Source of the DNA: Struthio camelus
Lineage: Eukaryota; Chordata; Aves; Struthioniformes; Struthionidae
Direction of reading: 5' to 3'
Assembly: GCF_040807025.1 (NCBI RefSeq)
Contig: NC_090942.1
Coordinates: forward strand, 194,550,247-194,614,246
Length of the DNA: 64,000 bases
The notes below the pieces were generated by a model, which was not told the DNA's origin, ran no database searches, and saw nothing but the letters and a program-made list of their open reading frames with translations. The translations under genes and the position numbers were made by a program. Positions 24,819 to 38,800 of the stretch are shown here, piece by piece. Numbering within the stretch: the first letter of the stretch is position 1; each line of letters starts with the position of its first letter.

Positions 24819-26858
24819 TAGGTTTACAGGTGTGGAGACTCCTCTGGCAGTTTGGGGAGAGGAAGGAGTCATTCAAACTTTCTGCTAGCAAGGGAGACAA
24901 GACCTTGGCTCCCTAGACCATTGATTTGGCTGTCCATTTGAGCATTGGGCAAAGACTCGTGGTGAGCTGTGGTCACTCTCTTGCACTTAAATCCCTGTAT
25001 AATCTTTGAGAGTTGCATGCCAAATTTAGATTGCTGAGCATAGCTGTTTGTGGCAAAGAGTGACTTCTGCGGCTGGTGTCTTCATGGTGCTTTTTCAGGC
25101 TGTAGATTTTGACAGAGCTCAGCTGAGGTGCATTTACCTGGCGAAGTGTGGGAGCTGTAGGGGCCCTGTGAGCGTTGCAGAGGACAGACTGTGTTCCTGT
25201 GTGAACAACCCCTAGCCTTTCTCTTTCTCCTTCCCACTTCCACCACCCACACAGCTGCCTCCACCTCTGCTCTCTGCAGGTGTGTGGATCTGGCAATGAG
25301 GCTGCAGCCCAGGTTTCAAGTGGGGAAAGTTCACCCCGGGTAGCGGTGGGCCACGATTGCAGGAGGAGCACAGTCAGGCTGTCTAATCCAGGCTATCTGA
25401 TGGTACATTGAATCTGCTGGGTCTATGGTCTAGACAGTGTGCGTGGAAGCATTATTCCCCTCCCTGCCTTTTTTTTGCCTTATAAATTGTGTGGCCTGAA
25501 CCACGGAGTATTTAAAGGTTATGAGACAATAAAACAGGATCCTCGAGTCGTGGTTTTTATAGGGCCATTTTTCCAGCAAATCATCACTGTCTTGTCACTG
25601 GCGACATGCAGATCAGTAGCTCTTTCATCCTGTGCAAACACTACACTGCGTACGCTGTTCTGTGTGTGCTCACCTCTGTAAAGGGAGCATGTTTCTCCAG
25701 GCTTTCACTGCTGATGCTCAGCAGTGCCCATACCAGCTGTGCTTCTCCAGGCAGACCACTTAGCAGCAAACTTCGGCAGGAGGACTCCTAACTCTCTCCC
25801 ATCCAAATAGAAACTCACCCAGACAGGCAAATATGAACACATTCTTAGTGTGCAGGCATAAGAAAGCACAAGACAAACTTGGCTATAGTCTGACTCAGGG
25901 CTCCCAACCGAGGCCGTGCCAAGCCTTCAGCCTCGGTGAAGCCAGCGCAGCTCCCTCCTGGTGGTGAGGGGAGCAGTTCTGCTCTGCAGAAACCCTGGCT
26001 ACAATTTTTGAGCAGTTGCTCCACTTCAGAGCGAACTGACTCTGTCACTTCACCCTTCCCTCAGCTTTGTGACCAGCAGGTATTCCTGTGTTTAATTTGG
26101 CTGGCAATTTGAAAATAGGACAGCTGCTCGAGAGTCAACTTTGCTGGAAATTGCTACTTCTTGAAGCCTGCTGCATTTTGAAATTCCACCGGGGCAGCCA
26201 GAAGGTGGAGAGGATACTCTGCAAGCCCGCTCGGTCTGGCTATTTTCACTCAGAGCCATCTCAGACTCTGCTTGGCTTTGACCACCCCTGTCTATTTCCG
26301 AATGCTAGCTCTGCTCATCTGGTTTGAATTTGCGTTCAGTCCCGTTTTCACGGCTGTGCTCCCCTGTCTGTCAGTAGAGTCGGTCTGGCTGCGCCTATGC
26401 TTGCAGCCACACCAGTGCAATACGATGGCCTGAGCGGGGGATGGCTGGGCAGGGGACGTGGGAAGTGTGGGGAAATGCGCCCCCCTCGTGATGTTGTCGT
26501 GGGCTGGAGGTAGGATGGTGAATCGCGTGTGAGGAGGAGAGAGGCTACTTTGGGCCATGCCTGGCAGCCCCTGGAGCTAGCCCCAAATGAGCACACTGTA
26601 TCCCTTTGCTCAAGGAAGGGACGTAAGCATTTAGGGCTTATCTGCTGTAGGTGACAATTTGAAAGACATGTGAACTTGTGATATGAAACTAAAATTGCAG
26701 ACTTTACTTACAGTTCAGAGATTATTTACATAGCATGTCTAATTTTCCCCTCTGCTGGGTTTTATGGTTGTCTCTCATTTCACTCAGCACTGCTGGAAAT
26801 GCGTAAGAAATGAACAAAGTGAGAAACCATCATTTTTCAACCTGCTTAAAAGCCAACT

Positions 26859-26874
26859 GGGGGGGGGGGGGGGG
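26859..26874 (+). repeat. Poly-G run (16 bases)
   Basis: An uninterrupted G homopolymer in LHFPL6 intron 2. Its length may be inexact. Confidence 0.85.
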
Positions 26875-29800
26875 AGGCATTAAGGAGAGGCCAGGTGGTG
26901 CAAGCCAATAATTTGGATGAACTGAAGGGATGTATTAAGGTAAAGATCAGCTACTTACATCCTTAGGAAGATCCTTAGCTGCTGTAAATCAATATAGCTT
27001 CATTGTTTAAATGACATGACTACAGTTATTCAGATGTCTAACTTAGGCACTATAATTACTAGGTTGCTTTATGTCAAGATAGCCATGAGCTGTTCAGATT
27101 ATTTACTATCTAGGAGTGTCAGGTCTTAGTTCCCTATACTATGGTTTTAAGTTTGCTTATGCTGCCCACTGTGTGTGTTTTGAATGTGGCTCAGTGGCAC
27201 TATGGTGATTGCCATTTTAGTTGGCCTCCAGATGAAGATCTAACCAAAAACCCTCACAAATATTTTTCTTGGGGGAAAAAGGAACCCTTCCCATTGTCCT
27301 TATGAATAAAAAAGCCTGGGAAAAAGCAGGCAGCCCTCTAAGTGATGCCATTGATTCATCCTCGGTGCCTTTCTCCTTGTCTGGGCAAGGAGATGGCTAG
27401 GCAGTTTCGCTTTCTGTTTCTTTTTCATCAGAATCACCTGCACCAACACACTGCCGTGGTTCCTGCTTTCAGTGGCAGAGGATGTGTTTGAAAAAACCTG
27501 TATTTCTCTTGAAGTTAAAAACCGTCATAAGAACATGCTGGGGGTAGCTAGTTTACAGTTTCAATGGTGTTCCATTAGTCTATGATCTCAGTAATTTTCT
27601 TAACATGATTTAAAAACATGGCCTTCATTAGGAACTAAGCCAACTGACAGTGGCTTGTTATGGGAGACCCGAGGTTAGGTGAGATGCAGAGTCTCCTGCA
27701 GCTGAGGGGAGCTGGAACACTAAGGTTGCTAAAACTACCTTTCTCCAATGCTAGAAACATTTTTACTACTGTTAAGAGGTGGCAGAGAACAGAGGTAAGC
27801 AAACAGCCTGATCTTCTTCTAGCAGTGGAAAGGAGGAATAACTCCAAGTAGGTCAGTGGAATAACACCTGTATAAAAGTAGTGTAGCTTGCACTAGCTAA
27901 ATGGTGCCAAGGTTTTACAGCTGGGATTTCCCTAAGTTGTATGTGGCAACTGATGTGAGTGAATTATTCATGAGCACGTATACCATAAATCTGCTCTTCA
28001 TATAAAAACTGAATGCCAGGACCCGCGAGAAACTGCGGATGCATGCGGAGTCAGGAGAGCTGTTTAGATATTGGTTGATCTTTACATAGTCTATTTTTGC
28101 TGTTTCAGCTAATCCTGAGTATGTCACATATATACATTTTAAGATGACTCTGGGATGATGTGTACCGAGTTTTTGTTCCTGACAGAAAGATTGTGTTGTA
28201 GACTTTTCCTCCCATTTGCAATTATCTGAACCACTTCCTTTCCCATGTAGGATCATGTGACAGCTCTGTAGCTATTATAGCAATTGCTTACATGAAAAAG
28301 CAATGTTATTTTTAGCATCTTCTGAGTAAATTTGGCATCAGGCAACAAAAAGTAGGCAACACCCTGAAGCCAACTGTTTCTTCAGTGACTTGTCAGTGAT
28401 CTGCAGTCCATAGCCCGCAAACTGCTGCTGCAGTATCTCAGAACATACTACGCGAACATTTCTGTCGGATTGCTTCAAAGAACTAACAACTGAAGTGAAA
28501 GTTATGCTGTTTGTAACCTCTTGAGGGCACAGTTATGTAGATGGATGAAGTCTTCACCGATAACAATAAGTGCAGTGTTTCCAGTTGGTTTGCTTTCGGT
28601 GTTTGGAAGATTGAGGCATATATAATGTAGCTAGAACAGATTGTAAGAAAGTATCTTTGACCATATCTATCGAGGGCATGATGGCAGGAAGTGAAGTTTA
28701 ACCAATCTATGGCAAATTGGACTCTGTAATTATTGATCTTCTTTCCACTGTGCCTTGGCAAGTCAATTCTACTTAAATGGGAAGACTAAAAATTTGCAGG
28801 TACGTGGCTCTGATATGACATGCTAATCTGGTGAATAGTTTCACTCTCTGAATGCAGAGCAATCATTTTAAGAACATAATGAACTTAAAGGTTAGCCAGT
28901 TTTATGAGAGGCAGTGGATCAAAAGATGTAAGTATTGCAAGGATGGTCGATTTAAAGAACATTATGCTAGCAAGGTGAAGCTTTTCATTAAAATGGTCAG
29001 TACACAGGAAATATAGATGAAGTCTGCACTTACTCAAAACTCCCTTTGTCTCTGCAGGACCGCTAAGCCAAGCTCAAAGGGTTACGAATCTAAGGGAGCA
29101 GAGCATGAAATAACCTACTGGCTTAGACACCTCTCCAGATCTGACAATCTGACCCTGATTCTAAGTAGAATGTGAGAAATGAGCCCTCTTCTTAATTCTC
29201 GTGCAGCCATGTGGTTTGTAATGTCTTCTTTAGCACAATCACTCTTTGTTTGTACTCAAGAAAAGCACAAATTTTGCTGCTCCTTTCAGTAAAGGAGCAA
29301 CCTTTTCAGCAGCACTTTTTTTCCCTCTCCTTATTGCTCTATCTTGTTTTCCTTGTGTCTCACAGGAGTGCTGAAGCCCCTGACATGGTGATCCTTATAA
29401 TGCTGATTAGAAAATCTGGAGAGCTCTTGAAATGTGGGGTGGTGAAAGGAATGCTCAATTATTTGAGAAAAAGAGGATGCAGTTCCCAATAACTTCTGAT
29501 TCCATCTCAGAAAAAAATATGGTCTGCTGGTAAAGCTCTCAGCACCACATAAAATCACTGCAGAATACTTCTCCAAGTATGCTATCCCAATAGTGGCCAT
29601 AACAGTTTTCACCACCCATAGCCTGCTCAGGACAAGTGCTTGCTGGATGTGGAGAGCAGAGGAATAAGGGACTCCATTGAGATGAGGAGAATATGGAGTG
29701 AAAGATGATGATTCTGTGTTGCTTGTGGGGCAACTCAGAGAAACCCTTTGAGATTTTGGGCTGCAAGTCTTAAGAATGTCTTCTTAAGGAATCCAAAGGA

Positions 29801-30930
29801 AATTTTCAGCTTTTTAGCATACTGGTGGCCTAATCTGACTTGGCAGGTGAGATAATCAAGGTCTAAAATATAGGGAGAAGAGAAGGGAGGGGAAGGGAAC
29901 TAAAGTCATAGCACTGTGGGACCAGGTAGAGATGCTGTCCCTCAATGGACATTCTTGGTGGACAGTTAAGGAAGTAAGAGGAGCTCTTGGGTGAGACAGT
30001 CACTGAGTCTAAGGGACAAGCGCATTTCAAAAAACGTGGCTGACGGTCAAAAACTCCTGGGTCCAGGAGAATGAAGGCAGTCCTGCTTCTGAGAGCGGCC
30101 AAGAAAAAGTCATTTGGGTCTTTGATGAGGTAGTTCCAGTTGACTACAGGGAATGGAAACTGTCCTGGGAAAGGCTGTGTGTGACACGGAGGAAGGGAAC
30201 TGCAGACAGTGACTAGTACCCATTATTTTGTCTGACAGCAGAAGTGAGACTCTCTGATTTCTGCCTGGGAGACTAAGGTCAGTATCGCTTTCTCCCTGTA
30301 GGGCGAAAATGTAACTGTGAAGAGCCCTGCTGGGGGCAGGGAGGAGCTGAGATTGTCAAGAGACTTCCAGGATGGAAACTGTTGCCAAAGTCTTCTGTAG
30401 TTCTGCCAAACCTGCCTCGTCCCTTTCCTCCACCTAAACAGCTTCCTCCCAACTCTTGCAATTTTTACCTGAAAAAACCAAACTAAACCAGAACAAAAAA
30501 ACAAGCATGAACCCATTAAAAATATCCTTTTTATTCTTTCATCCCCTTTACCCTCAAAGTATTTTTCAAAAGAGTAACTTTTGAGGACAGCTTAGGGAGG
30601 GTGTCTGTTTCTGTCCAAACCTGTGCACTTTTCACTTGCTAGTTAGCTGCTCAGGGCTGTTTTGTCCCCGTCCTCCACTCTCTTTGCTCTTGCGAGGTGC
30701 AAGGCTTCAGTGCCTTGGCTGTGCCTGTGTAGACATGTGACAGGGCAATCCTCATCCTAGACAAAGACAAACTGCATGGCTGGTGCTAATCCGACGTATA
30801 CATGTGCGTATAAAGGCACTGCGAGAGGGGCATATGAAAGCAACAGATGCCTCCCCGGGAGGTAAAAGAAGAAGTGCAAACAAGGAATGTAGCACTGTTA
30901 AATGTTGTTACAGAGTGATTATATGTTGTT

Positions 30931-31430
30931 TCATAGGCTCATACATTCAGCAATAATAAGGTCAGCAGAGAGTCCTGTGACTATTTAGTCTGATGTCTGG
31001 TGTAGCACAGGTGATAGGACTGCCCTTATATAATTCCTGTTTGAACAAGAGTATATCTCTGAGAAAAAAACTTCTAGTCTGAATTTAATTACTTCTAGAA
31101 AAGCAGGCTCTTCATAATTTGTTCCAGTAGTGAGTTATTCTGCCTCCTTTTCTTACAAATCTCTTTTCATATGAATGTTAAAAAGTTTAGCACCAAGAAT
31201 AGATCACTGCAGAAACCCTACTAAAACCACATTTACTTGAAGTTCATTATAGTTATTTTTTAAGATCGAACAGTTAGCCTGCTTCTAATCTGTTGAAGCT
31301 GTACTGTGTTCTAGCTTCTCAACCAAAACAACCTATATAGAAGCAGCTTCATGACTGCTATGTTTCACAGCAGCTATCACCCTGGTTTTCTGTAGGTATC
31401 CAGCAAGGGATAAAGTGCAGTATATAGTTG
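30931..31430 (-). mobile_element. Ancient CR1-type LINE fragment, minus orientation
   Basis: The plus strand begins with the degenerate CR1 3' tail (tttcataggctcatacattc), then aaggtcagcagagagtcctg, ttagtctgatgtctggtgta and taattcctgtttgaacaaga. These are the reverse complement of an old sauropsid CR1 subfamily. Further along, tagatcactgcagaaaccct followed by a segment ending in cagttagcctgcttctaatc matches reverse-transcriptase-proximal CR1 sequence. It is heavily mutated with no open frame. The far edge is approximate. Confidence 0.75.
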
Positions 31431-32280
31431 ACTGTGCTTTGCTTTGACTTACTGAGCTGGTTCCTGTGATTGCTAGTACTCATGCTCAGTATCTGCTTCC
31501 CAGCAATACAAGGTGCCTTCATACACTGTGATACAGTGCAAAATCAAATTTGTGGATTTGAGTTAAATTGAGTAAGACAGGGGAATGTTATTGTTGTAGG
31601 ATGATGATCAGAACAAGGGAATTTGGAAGTCGGGGTTGTCTTTAACAGATTTTGTGGTGCATGTTCCATTGAATAAGTAGCTAGCTATTTCTCTGCCGTA
31701 TGCAGACAGGAGAGATGGGTTAAAACGTGGGACAAATTCAGGACTGAATCTAAACTCATGCAATGTATGTCGCCTGCTGCTCTCAGTCTATAAATGACTT
31801 TACCCAGATTCTCCTCCCACTCTCTCAGTAGGTAGCCTGTATTGCTTGAATCTTTCCTCTGTGCATGGACCACCAAATCTGACTGGAGGGAAGTCAAAGT
31901 TAGGTACTTATATGTGATCGATCCAAAAAAGGTACATACTTAAATTCTCTGTATTCTTAAGACAGTGACCACATCTCAGTGATCAGGCCTTCCCCTTGGT
32001 CACAGATGTTCTCACTGTGGTCCTCCTAAGGTTGCTGCCCCAACAGAGATTCCAGCCCAGCTTTTCATGTGATTGTTCCCTAATGAAATCCACTGAAGGA
32101 GCCCTGAGTTAGCAACAGTTTACTATTTAAGATAACACCAAGCATTTAAATGTAGGTTAGGAAGCAGGGAGTTGTAATGCTCCTTGGGTACTGCAAGTGC
32201 ATCTAGAAGATGACAGATGATGCTGAGAGTAGTTTCATACTTAGTTGTCTTTACTGTTTCTGCATGTGTGGTTTTCTTTC

Positions 32281-32299
32281 TTTTTTTTTTTTTTTTTTT
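32281..32299 (+). repeat. Poly-T run (19 bases)
   Basis: A T homopolymer in LHFPL6 intron 2. No adjoining SINE body is recognisable, so it is listed as a simple repeat. Confidence 0.8.
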
Positions 32300-33264
32300 G
32301 AAAACCAGCTGGGCTACCTTGACTCTTCTGGGGTTTTATGGTCTTGCTAACAAAGGAGCAGGACCCTTAAAGGCTGCAGATTTTCATATGTCCCTTGAAA
32401 TCAGTGGCATTTAGTACAAATGCCATCAATGTATCTATCCTAGAGGTAAGATTATTTGATTGGGACATTAATCTGAAACAGATATAGTTCTAAGGCTGAG
32501 ATTTTTCTTGTAGAGTTATCCATGTGAATTAGCTTGTTTACAGTGGATTGTGCTTTGAAAGAGGCATTCATTTTTAGTTTTCTCAAATATCTATTTACTC
32601 CTGATGTAAATTACAACTAAATACAGGGGAAAAAAGGCTAAGTTTTAGTCTAGAGCAAATTCAGGAAGTTAGAGCTTAGGCTCCGTGAAAGCACATTTAA
32701 AATGGAAATACTGATTTATTAGAAAAAAGATGCTGCTAAAATGTTAGGAAGAGTCACTTTACTTCTCTGCTTTGCTATTGATGTTGAATATAAAAGTGAT
32801 GTTTTGAATATTGCTGCAGCTGTGTAGGGTTTAAGCAGAATTTTGCATTACGAACAGAGTTTTTGATATAAACAAGTCCTAGAGTGCTGCTTTGTTTATC
32901 TCTACAATGAAGTTCGGGCTTTGCCTTTTTTGCCCTCTTTTCTTGGAGAGGAACAATGATGATCAGCACTTCTGTGATGCCTTTCGTTTCAAAGGGCTCT
33001 GCTTGCATAACCTAATGAAACTTCAGGAAATGTGAGGCAGAGGAGCAAATATCTGTTTTACTGGTACAAAGACAAAGTAAATTCAGAGTTACTTTACTTC
33101 AGGTCCTCTGCATTTATGTTGGTTAGAAAGGAACCTGGGTGTGAGTTAGTCATTTTGTTTCTACATTCAGAGATCTGGCTTGTGCTGTTTCCTGAAATCC
33201 ATGAGCTATATGAATACTTCTGGGAACTTAATTTGGGTGTCGAAGTGTTGCAATGTTTTCCAAA

Positions 33265-33500
33265 GAGGATGAGGTCATATGCCCCACAGACAGGCCAGGA
33301 TTGTTCCCAGTGGCATATTTTCCAAGATTTTGTCCAGTTTGGCCTTAAACGTCTATGTAATAGGGCTTTTTTTCACTTTTTTTAGGAGACACAGCTTACT
33401 ATGTATTCCGTTTGGAATTTTTTCCTGATATTCAACCTGCATTTTCCTCTCTTTGCTCACATCCTTTTACTTCTTCAATACACTTTTAACTATCTGAGCT
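33265..33500 (-). mobile_element. Ancient CR1-type LINE fragment, minus orientation
   Basis: Blocks in order are ttgtccagtttggccttaaa, a T-rich segment with aggagacacagctta, then ttttcctgatattcaacctg and cacatccttttacttcttc. They correspond, as reverse complement, to the CR1 ORF2 C-terminal region. It is strongly decayed and the edges are uncertain. Confidence 0.65.
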
Positions 33501-35811
33501 GTTTAACTTTGGCTTTCTAAAGTACAGTAAGACAGTTTTTGGTCTCCATCATTAGGATGAAGTCAGTCATAGAACTTGAGGGCAGCCAAGGTATTGTTTC
33601 CACGCAGTGAGCAAATAGGAAGGAGCGTGACCTAATTAAGAAACATGGGACGCATAGGTACAACCAGAACCTCAGCACAGCACATCCTTCACTGTGTCCT
33701 TGTTGTCCGTCTCCCTGCTCAAGGATTTCCTTCTGCTCTCTGAAACACCTCAGATGACTTCAGAGACCTTAAGATTTCTCTCTTGCCCAAGTGCAAAGTT
33801 CTGGGTGGCATGGACACCATGTGGAGGTGTCCTGAGTCACAGAGGGCCATGAAGGATGTCTCCTTGCTCCTGGGATGATTTTTCCATCACAAGACATCAC
33901 AGGCCAGAGGGGCAATATTGCATTTGACAGATCCCTTCTAGTAGCTGTCCTGTGCCTTCTCAGGCGTGAAAAGTTAAATTGCACATGGTCAATGCACCCT
34001 GACAATGCTGGTGATACGACTGATTCCCTAGGCTGGATGAGATGTCATTTACACTGTTTGTTCCTCTATTAGTCCCCTGATGCCACAGGTATAACTGAGA
34101 AGAGATGCAGGCTTTTTTTCCCTCTGGATTTGCTCTTCCTTAGAGCCTGACCTGTTGAAAACAACAGCAATGTTCTTCCATGGGAGTGAGAAAGGAGGGC
34201 AGGATCTGGGTCTCGTGATTCAGAGCTCAGCACTGTTGCTACTCATGGCGGCTAGTGGGATTTGGGAGAGGATGACGTTCCCAAGAAGAGCAGAGAACTT
34301 TGCAGGATGTCAGATCCTATCTGTATCCTTAGGTAGTCAGTGTTAAATGTAGTGGGACTGATGCCTTAAAATACAGCTCATTCTTGAGAGGGTCGCTGTA
34401 CCATGGGTTGAAAACACCTTTTCCTGCGTAAGCCTGATAAACCTCAGTCTTTCAGGAAGACTGACTATTCTGAATGAATTTGTAGGTAAAATTCTTTGCT
34501 GGTGGGCTAACAGACTTTTAAGTGCACTTGGTAGTAGTTTGTAGCATTATAATGAAAGTGTTAATTAAAAAAATGTAAACAATTGCATATTAGAAATCAT
34601 TATTATTTTTATCTTGTAACATGATCCAAAAGGTTCCAGGGAGAATGAAACAGAAAATGCAGTGCTCTCATGAACACTGTATCATTTCTCTAGTAATGTA
34701 AAGATCTGACCCTTTTCCTTGCAATCTGACAGTTCAGTTGTCTCGCATTGTCCTGCAATAAAGATGCCTTTGTAACATAAAGTGATATTGTTGATTTGAG
34801 AAGAATGATTTTCTTATAAATGCAAAGGGCTATGGAGTTTGTGCCTCGCTTTGAGGAGAAAGGATTTAGGAAAAAGCCATGAATGATCAGTCTGGAATAA
34901 CAAAAGCTGCTTCTGAAATATAGCACCATGTAAAAGGATATGAAACCCACTAACACAGTAAAGTGTAAGAAATAGCTTTAAGGCTCCTGAAGGGTATGCT
35001 TCCTGACTTCTTCTCAAGTTCAGGCTTTTGTCTGAATCTGCAGCTAACTGAAAGCCTATTTATCAATACAATTTTTTTTTTTTTTTCATCAGAATAAACT
35101 TGATAGTCAGAACGTCACAAGCAATTCAAGTCAGGCACAATATAGCTGAATGCCAATTATTAGGAAGGGTTACCAGGGCTTGTTAAAAAGTCCTTCATTT
35201 TGAGACTCTGTAGAAACTACGGGTAGCATGTTGTTAAGGGACCTTTGTGAGTGTGTGTGGGAGAGGAAATTTCTTTGTACTTTGTTTCAAACTTGCTTTT
35301 AACTAGACGTGTCCCAGGTGCTGCGGGATGATTGCAAGCTTTAAATGACGTTTGGGGATTTGTACATCTGCCTGACAAATTTGTGCAAACGTCCTCAGTT
35401 ATACACTGTTGCTGTTGTTATAATTGTTCTTGTTATAACATAGGAAATTCTAGAAATCCATTGTGCAAATCACTGGGGGAAGAAAAACAGAGACAGTTGC
35501 TGCTCCACAGAAATTTCAGCTGAAACAAGCAAAGTCAGATCAGGAAATTGATGGTGCTTTGAGTTTACTGTGTCCTTTAACATGATAAGAAATTCCTTAG
35601 CACCTGTGTTTATGCACTTTGTGGAGGAGCAGGTAAAAGTAGCAGGCTTAGTAGCAGATTATAAATGCGTATTTATTCCTGAATGCAGTCTCCTCTTCAG
35701 ATAACCTGCATCCCTCTAAAAGCTCTTCTACTTGAAATAAGTTCTCAGAGAGGTAACCCAACTGGGGCAGTGGATGCCGGGTTATGGCAGGCAGAGCAGG
35801 CTAAGGAAAGC

Positions 35812-35870
35812 AGGGTGCTGCGGGGAAAAAAGCAGGCGAAGGGGGACTGGAGGGTGCTGCGAGGAAAGGG
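35812..35870 (+). repeat. Short tandem duplication, period 39
   Basis: The 17-base motif agggtgctgcggggaaa at 35,812 recurs with one mismatch at 35,851. The intervening sequence is G- and A-rich. Confidence 0.6.
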
Positions 35871-38800
35871 GAGCTTCACCCCCTTGTACAGCCCCTACGG
35901 ACATATATATCCAGTAGCACTGCTGAGTCACAGAGGTTCTTGTAGATGTTGTCCAGGGTGAATGCAGGAAAATACAATAATTAAGACCTCTTCTGTGCTA
36001 TCTAGTATGCCGTTTTTGGTTTTACCTCCCCTTATATTTTAAGTTTTTAAGTCCCTATCTTGCCACAGCAGAAAAACCATGAAGAGTGGCACTAAACACT
36101 GGAATAAAGCTCTTTACAGCAAAGACAAAACCCTAAACCTTTACAGGTGGATTCTGCAAAATCAAGAGTTTGTTAAAGAACTCAGGATGTTTTTACAAGA
36201 ATTCATGTTACAAGAATCCCAGTGCTTTGGAGAGCTTTGCTCGGTGCCTGAAATCTCTTATGTAACCAGAAATTTTCTCTCCACAAAGCACTGCAGAGTG
36301 GTGCACAGACCAGCGAGAGCAGACTCCGGCCATTCAGGCCAGGCTGCAAGCTGGGGCTGGTTGTGGGGTGAGACCTGTGAGCAAGGCGAGCTGCAGACCT
36401 GGAGCCTCTCTGCATGGCCTGGGGACAAGGCAAACGTCGGTGTGTGCTTCCCATCAGTCCCCCAAAATACTGGTGGCTTCCCGAGCCCCCAAATAATGAA
36501 CGCACACCAGGTTATTTTCAACAAATCAGTTGAGCTGCACAGCTTTGTGGTCCCTTGTGAATTTTGTCCCTGCCAGAGTGTGAGGGACTGCTCCTGTGAA
36601 TAAATGTAAGCACAGTTTGGCTTGCAAGATCAGACTCTTTCTTAAGAGTGTTTCAAAGTGATGCTGTATGATAATTAAGGAGTAAAATGATTTCCTAACA
36701 TCCTACAGTGGAGTGATGCTTTGGAAACCATTCTGCTTGTGAGCACTGAGCCATCTGTTGAGCCCAGTCTGTTGCTTCCTATTTCTCTTATTTTAGCATT
36801 ATATTTTATTTCCTATAAATTAATTCCCCAAACTGGAAATGGACACTATGACTGAAGATAACTTATGCTGAGCCATTAAGAGCTCTATTTAGCTTGTTCC
36901 TTTTTTTCATAACAATTTGCAATAAACACCATGTCAGGAAAGAGCTCTCTTGTGTAACGTTCAGTGATCTGCAAGGGCTGGGACAAACCTTACGCTGGAG
37001 ATGACAAATTCCCTTTCAGGCCACTAAGCAGGAGATCCGGTGCTAAGAACACAGGAAGCTGAGAGGATAAATACTGTAACTTTTCATCTCATGCATAAAA
37101 ATTGCAGTCTGTTTTGATTTTGTGATACAGAAAAGTCATTCTGCTTATCTCGTCTAACTTAGTGGCTAGCCTGATTACAAGCTTCCCTGCTTGGCACCTT
37201 TTTAAATTCAATTTGGCTGCCTGTGTCCTTGGCACACAGTGGGTTTCATTAAATTTCACAGCAGTTAGTTTTCATTCCCTCTGTGACACCTTTTTATCAA
37301 CATTTGACTCTAGTGTAATTTCAAGCAATTGTGCTTTTTTATGGAGTGCTTGTACCATAATAATTTGACAGAGCAGGTGAGGGAAGACGATTCAGATACC
37401 ATTGCAAATCTGTGTAGAAAATTAAAATATGGGAAGCCAGCTCAGCTTGCAAGTGTTTTTCACATGCAATGACAATAAAAAGAAGCTGCTTTCCTTCCTT
37501 TTCAGTTGGCATCATTGTAGACTGTCAAAACTGCAGTTAACGAACTTGCTGAAAGAGGCAAATTCTTATTTCCTTCAGGCTAATCACAGCTTTATTTTTA
37601 AAAGCAGAGCTAGTGGTCTACTGCTGAATTGACAACCCAAGGTTGTGAGACAACCTTTCCGAAACCCTGGGTGAGACCTGCGGCTGTCCAACAAGTCCGT
37701 ATGAGTTTTCTTTTGAACAAGAGATGCAGAGACTGGTTTATTAGGCAAGGGGATGCAGAGAGCAAATATAGCTGTCTTCCTTTTGGTATCTGATACTCGC
37801 TTCTGGGAGGCGGGATGAGGAAATGTTAGCATCCTGGTACAGACCTGGCATCTCTCACCCACATTGCCGCTACCTCCTCCCTGACACAGAGCATCGTCTT
37901 CTTGAGTCTATGTCTAAGGTGAAGATGCTGGGTTTGCATTTGTGTAAGTAATAAGTGGTTTTGAGGTATACTCTAAAATGCCTTTATTTGCAGCATGCCA
38001 GCCCTTCTGAAATGCTGGTCTTTTTTCAGTTTGCCAGGATAATCAGAACGTCTAAAAGTCATGTGTCATGGGTGTCTCATTAACATTTTTAAAAGTACTT
38101 ATTAAAAGTTAATTAAAAGTGAGGCTTGAAAGTGCTTAAAAGTGAGCATAAGCTCTGCATTCAGGGATAATTCAGAGATTTAGAGATCCATGTCTCACTG
38201 CAAGCCAAGGGCAGTCAGGCTTTGGAGGCTGAAATTGTTTTAAAATTGAGAATTTTGACTGATGAAACTCTCTTCCTTTGGTCCTTTAGCAGATATTAGT
38301 TCAAGTCCTTTCCGTTCGACTAATGAAGCATCTTACCTTCCTCTATCCTCCGGCATTCACACTTCCCCTTGTAGACAAAATGTTTCCAAATATGCATGGT
38401 TTCAAGCAGGATCTGAGACATGAAAGGTGGAGATTGTGAGCAGTTCTCCATCTCCCTCTCAGGTCACCACTCTGCAGCTTCCCAGCTCCGCTGGGAAAAT
38501 CCATGGATGGTTTTCCTTAGTAAGCCCCTTTCTCTCAGTGTTTTCCCACAGAAAAGGACTGGTCAGCCCTATGCATACACATTTGTAACATCTTTTTGGT
38601 GGATAGGCTGCAGCTTACACCGAAGACGGTGGCTGTAGTTCACTGGGGAAGAAGAGACTCGGCTGTGCCAAAAAGCAAGGAAATCTTGTTAACATTGTCT
38701 TTAAATGTTCCCCTTGCATCTCTGGATAGAGTGGCTGCCAGACTGCCGTGAGTGCTGTGTGCTCCAGGTTCAGCAAACGAGATATGCAGCATGGGTAAAT

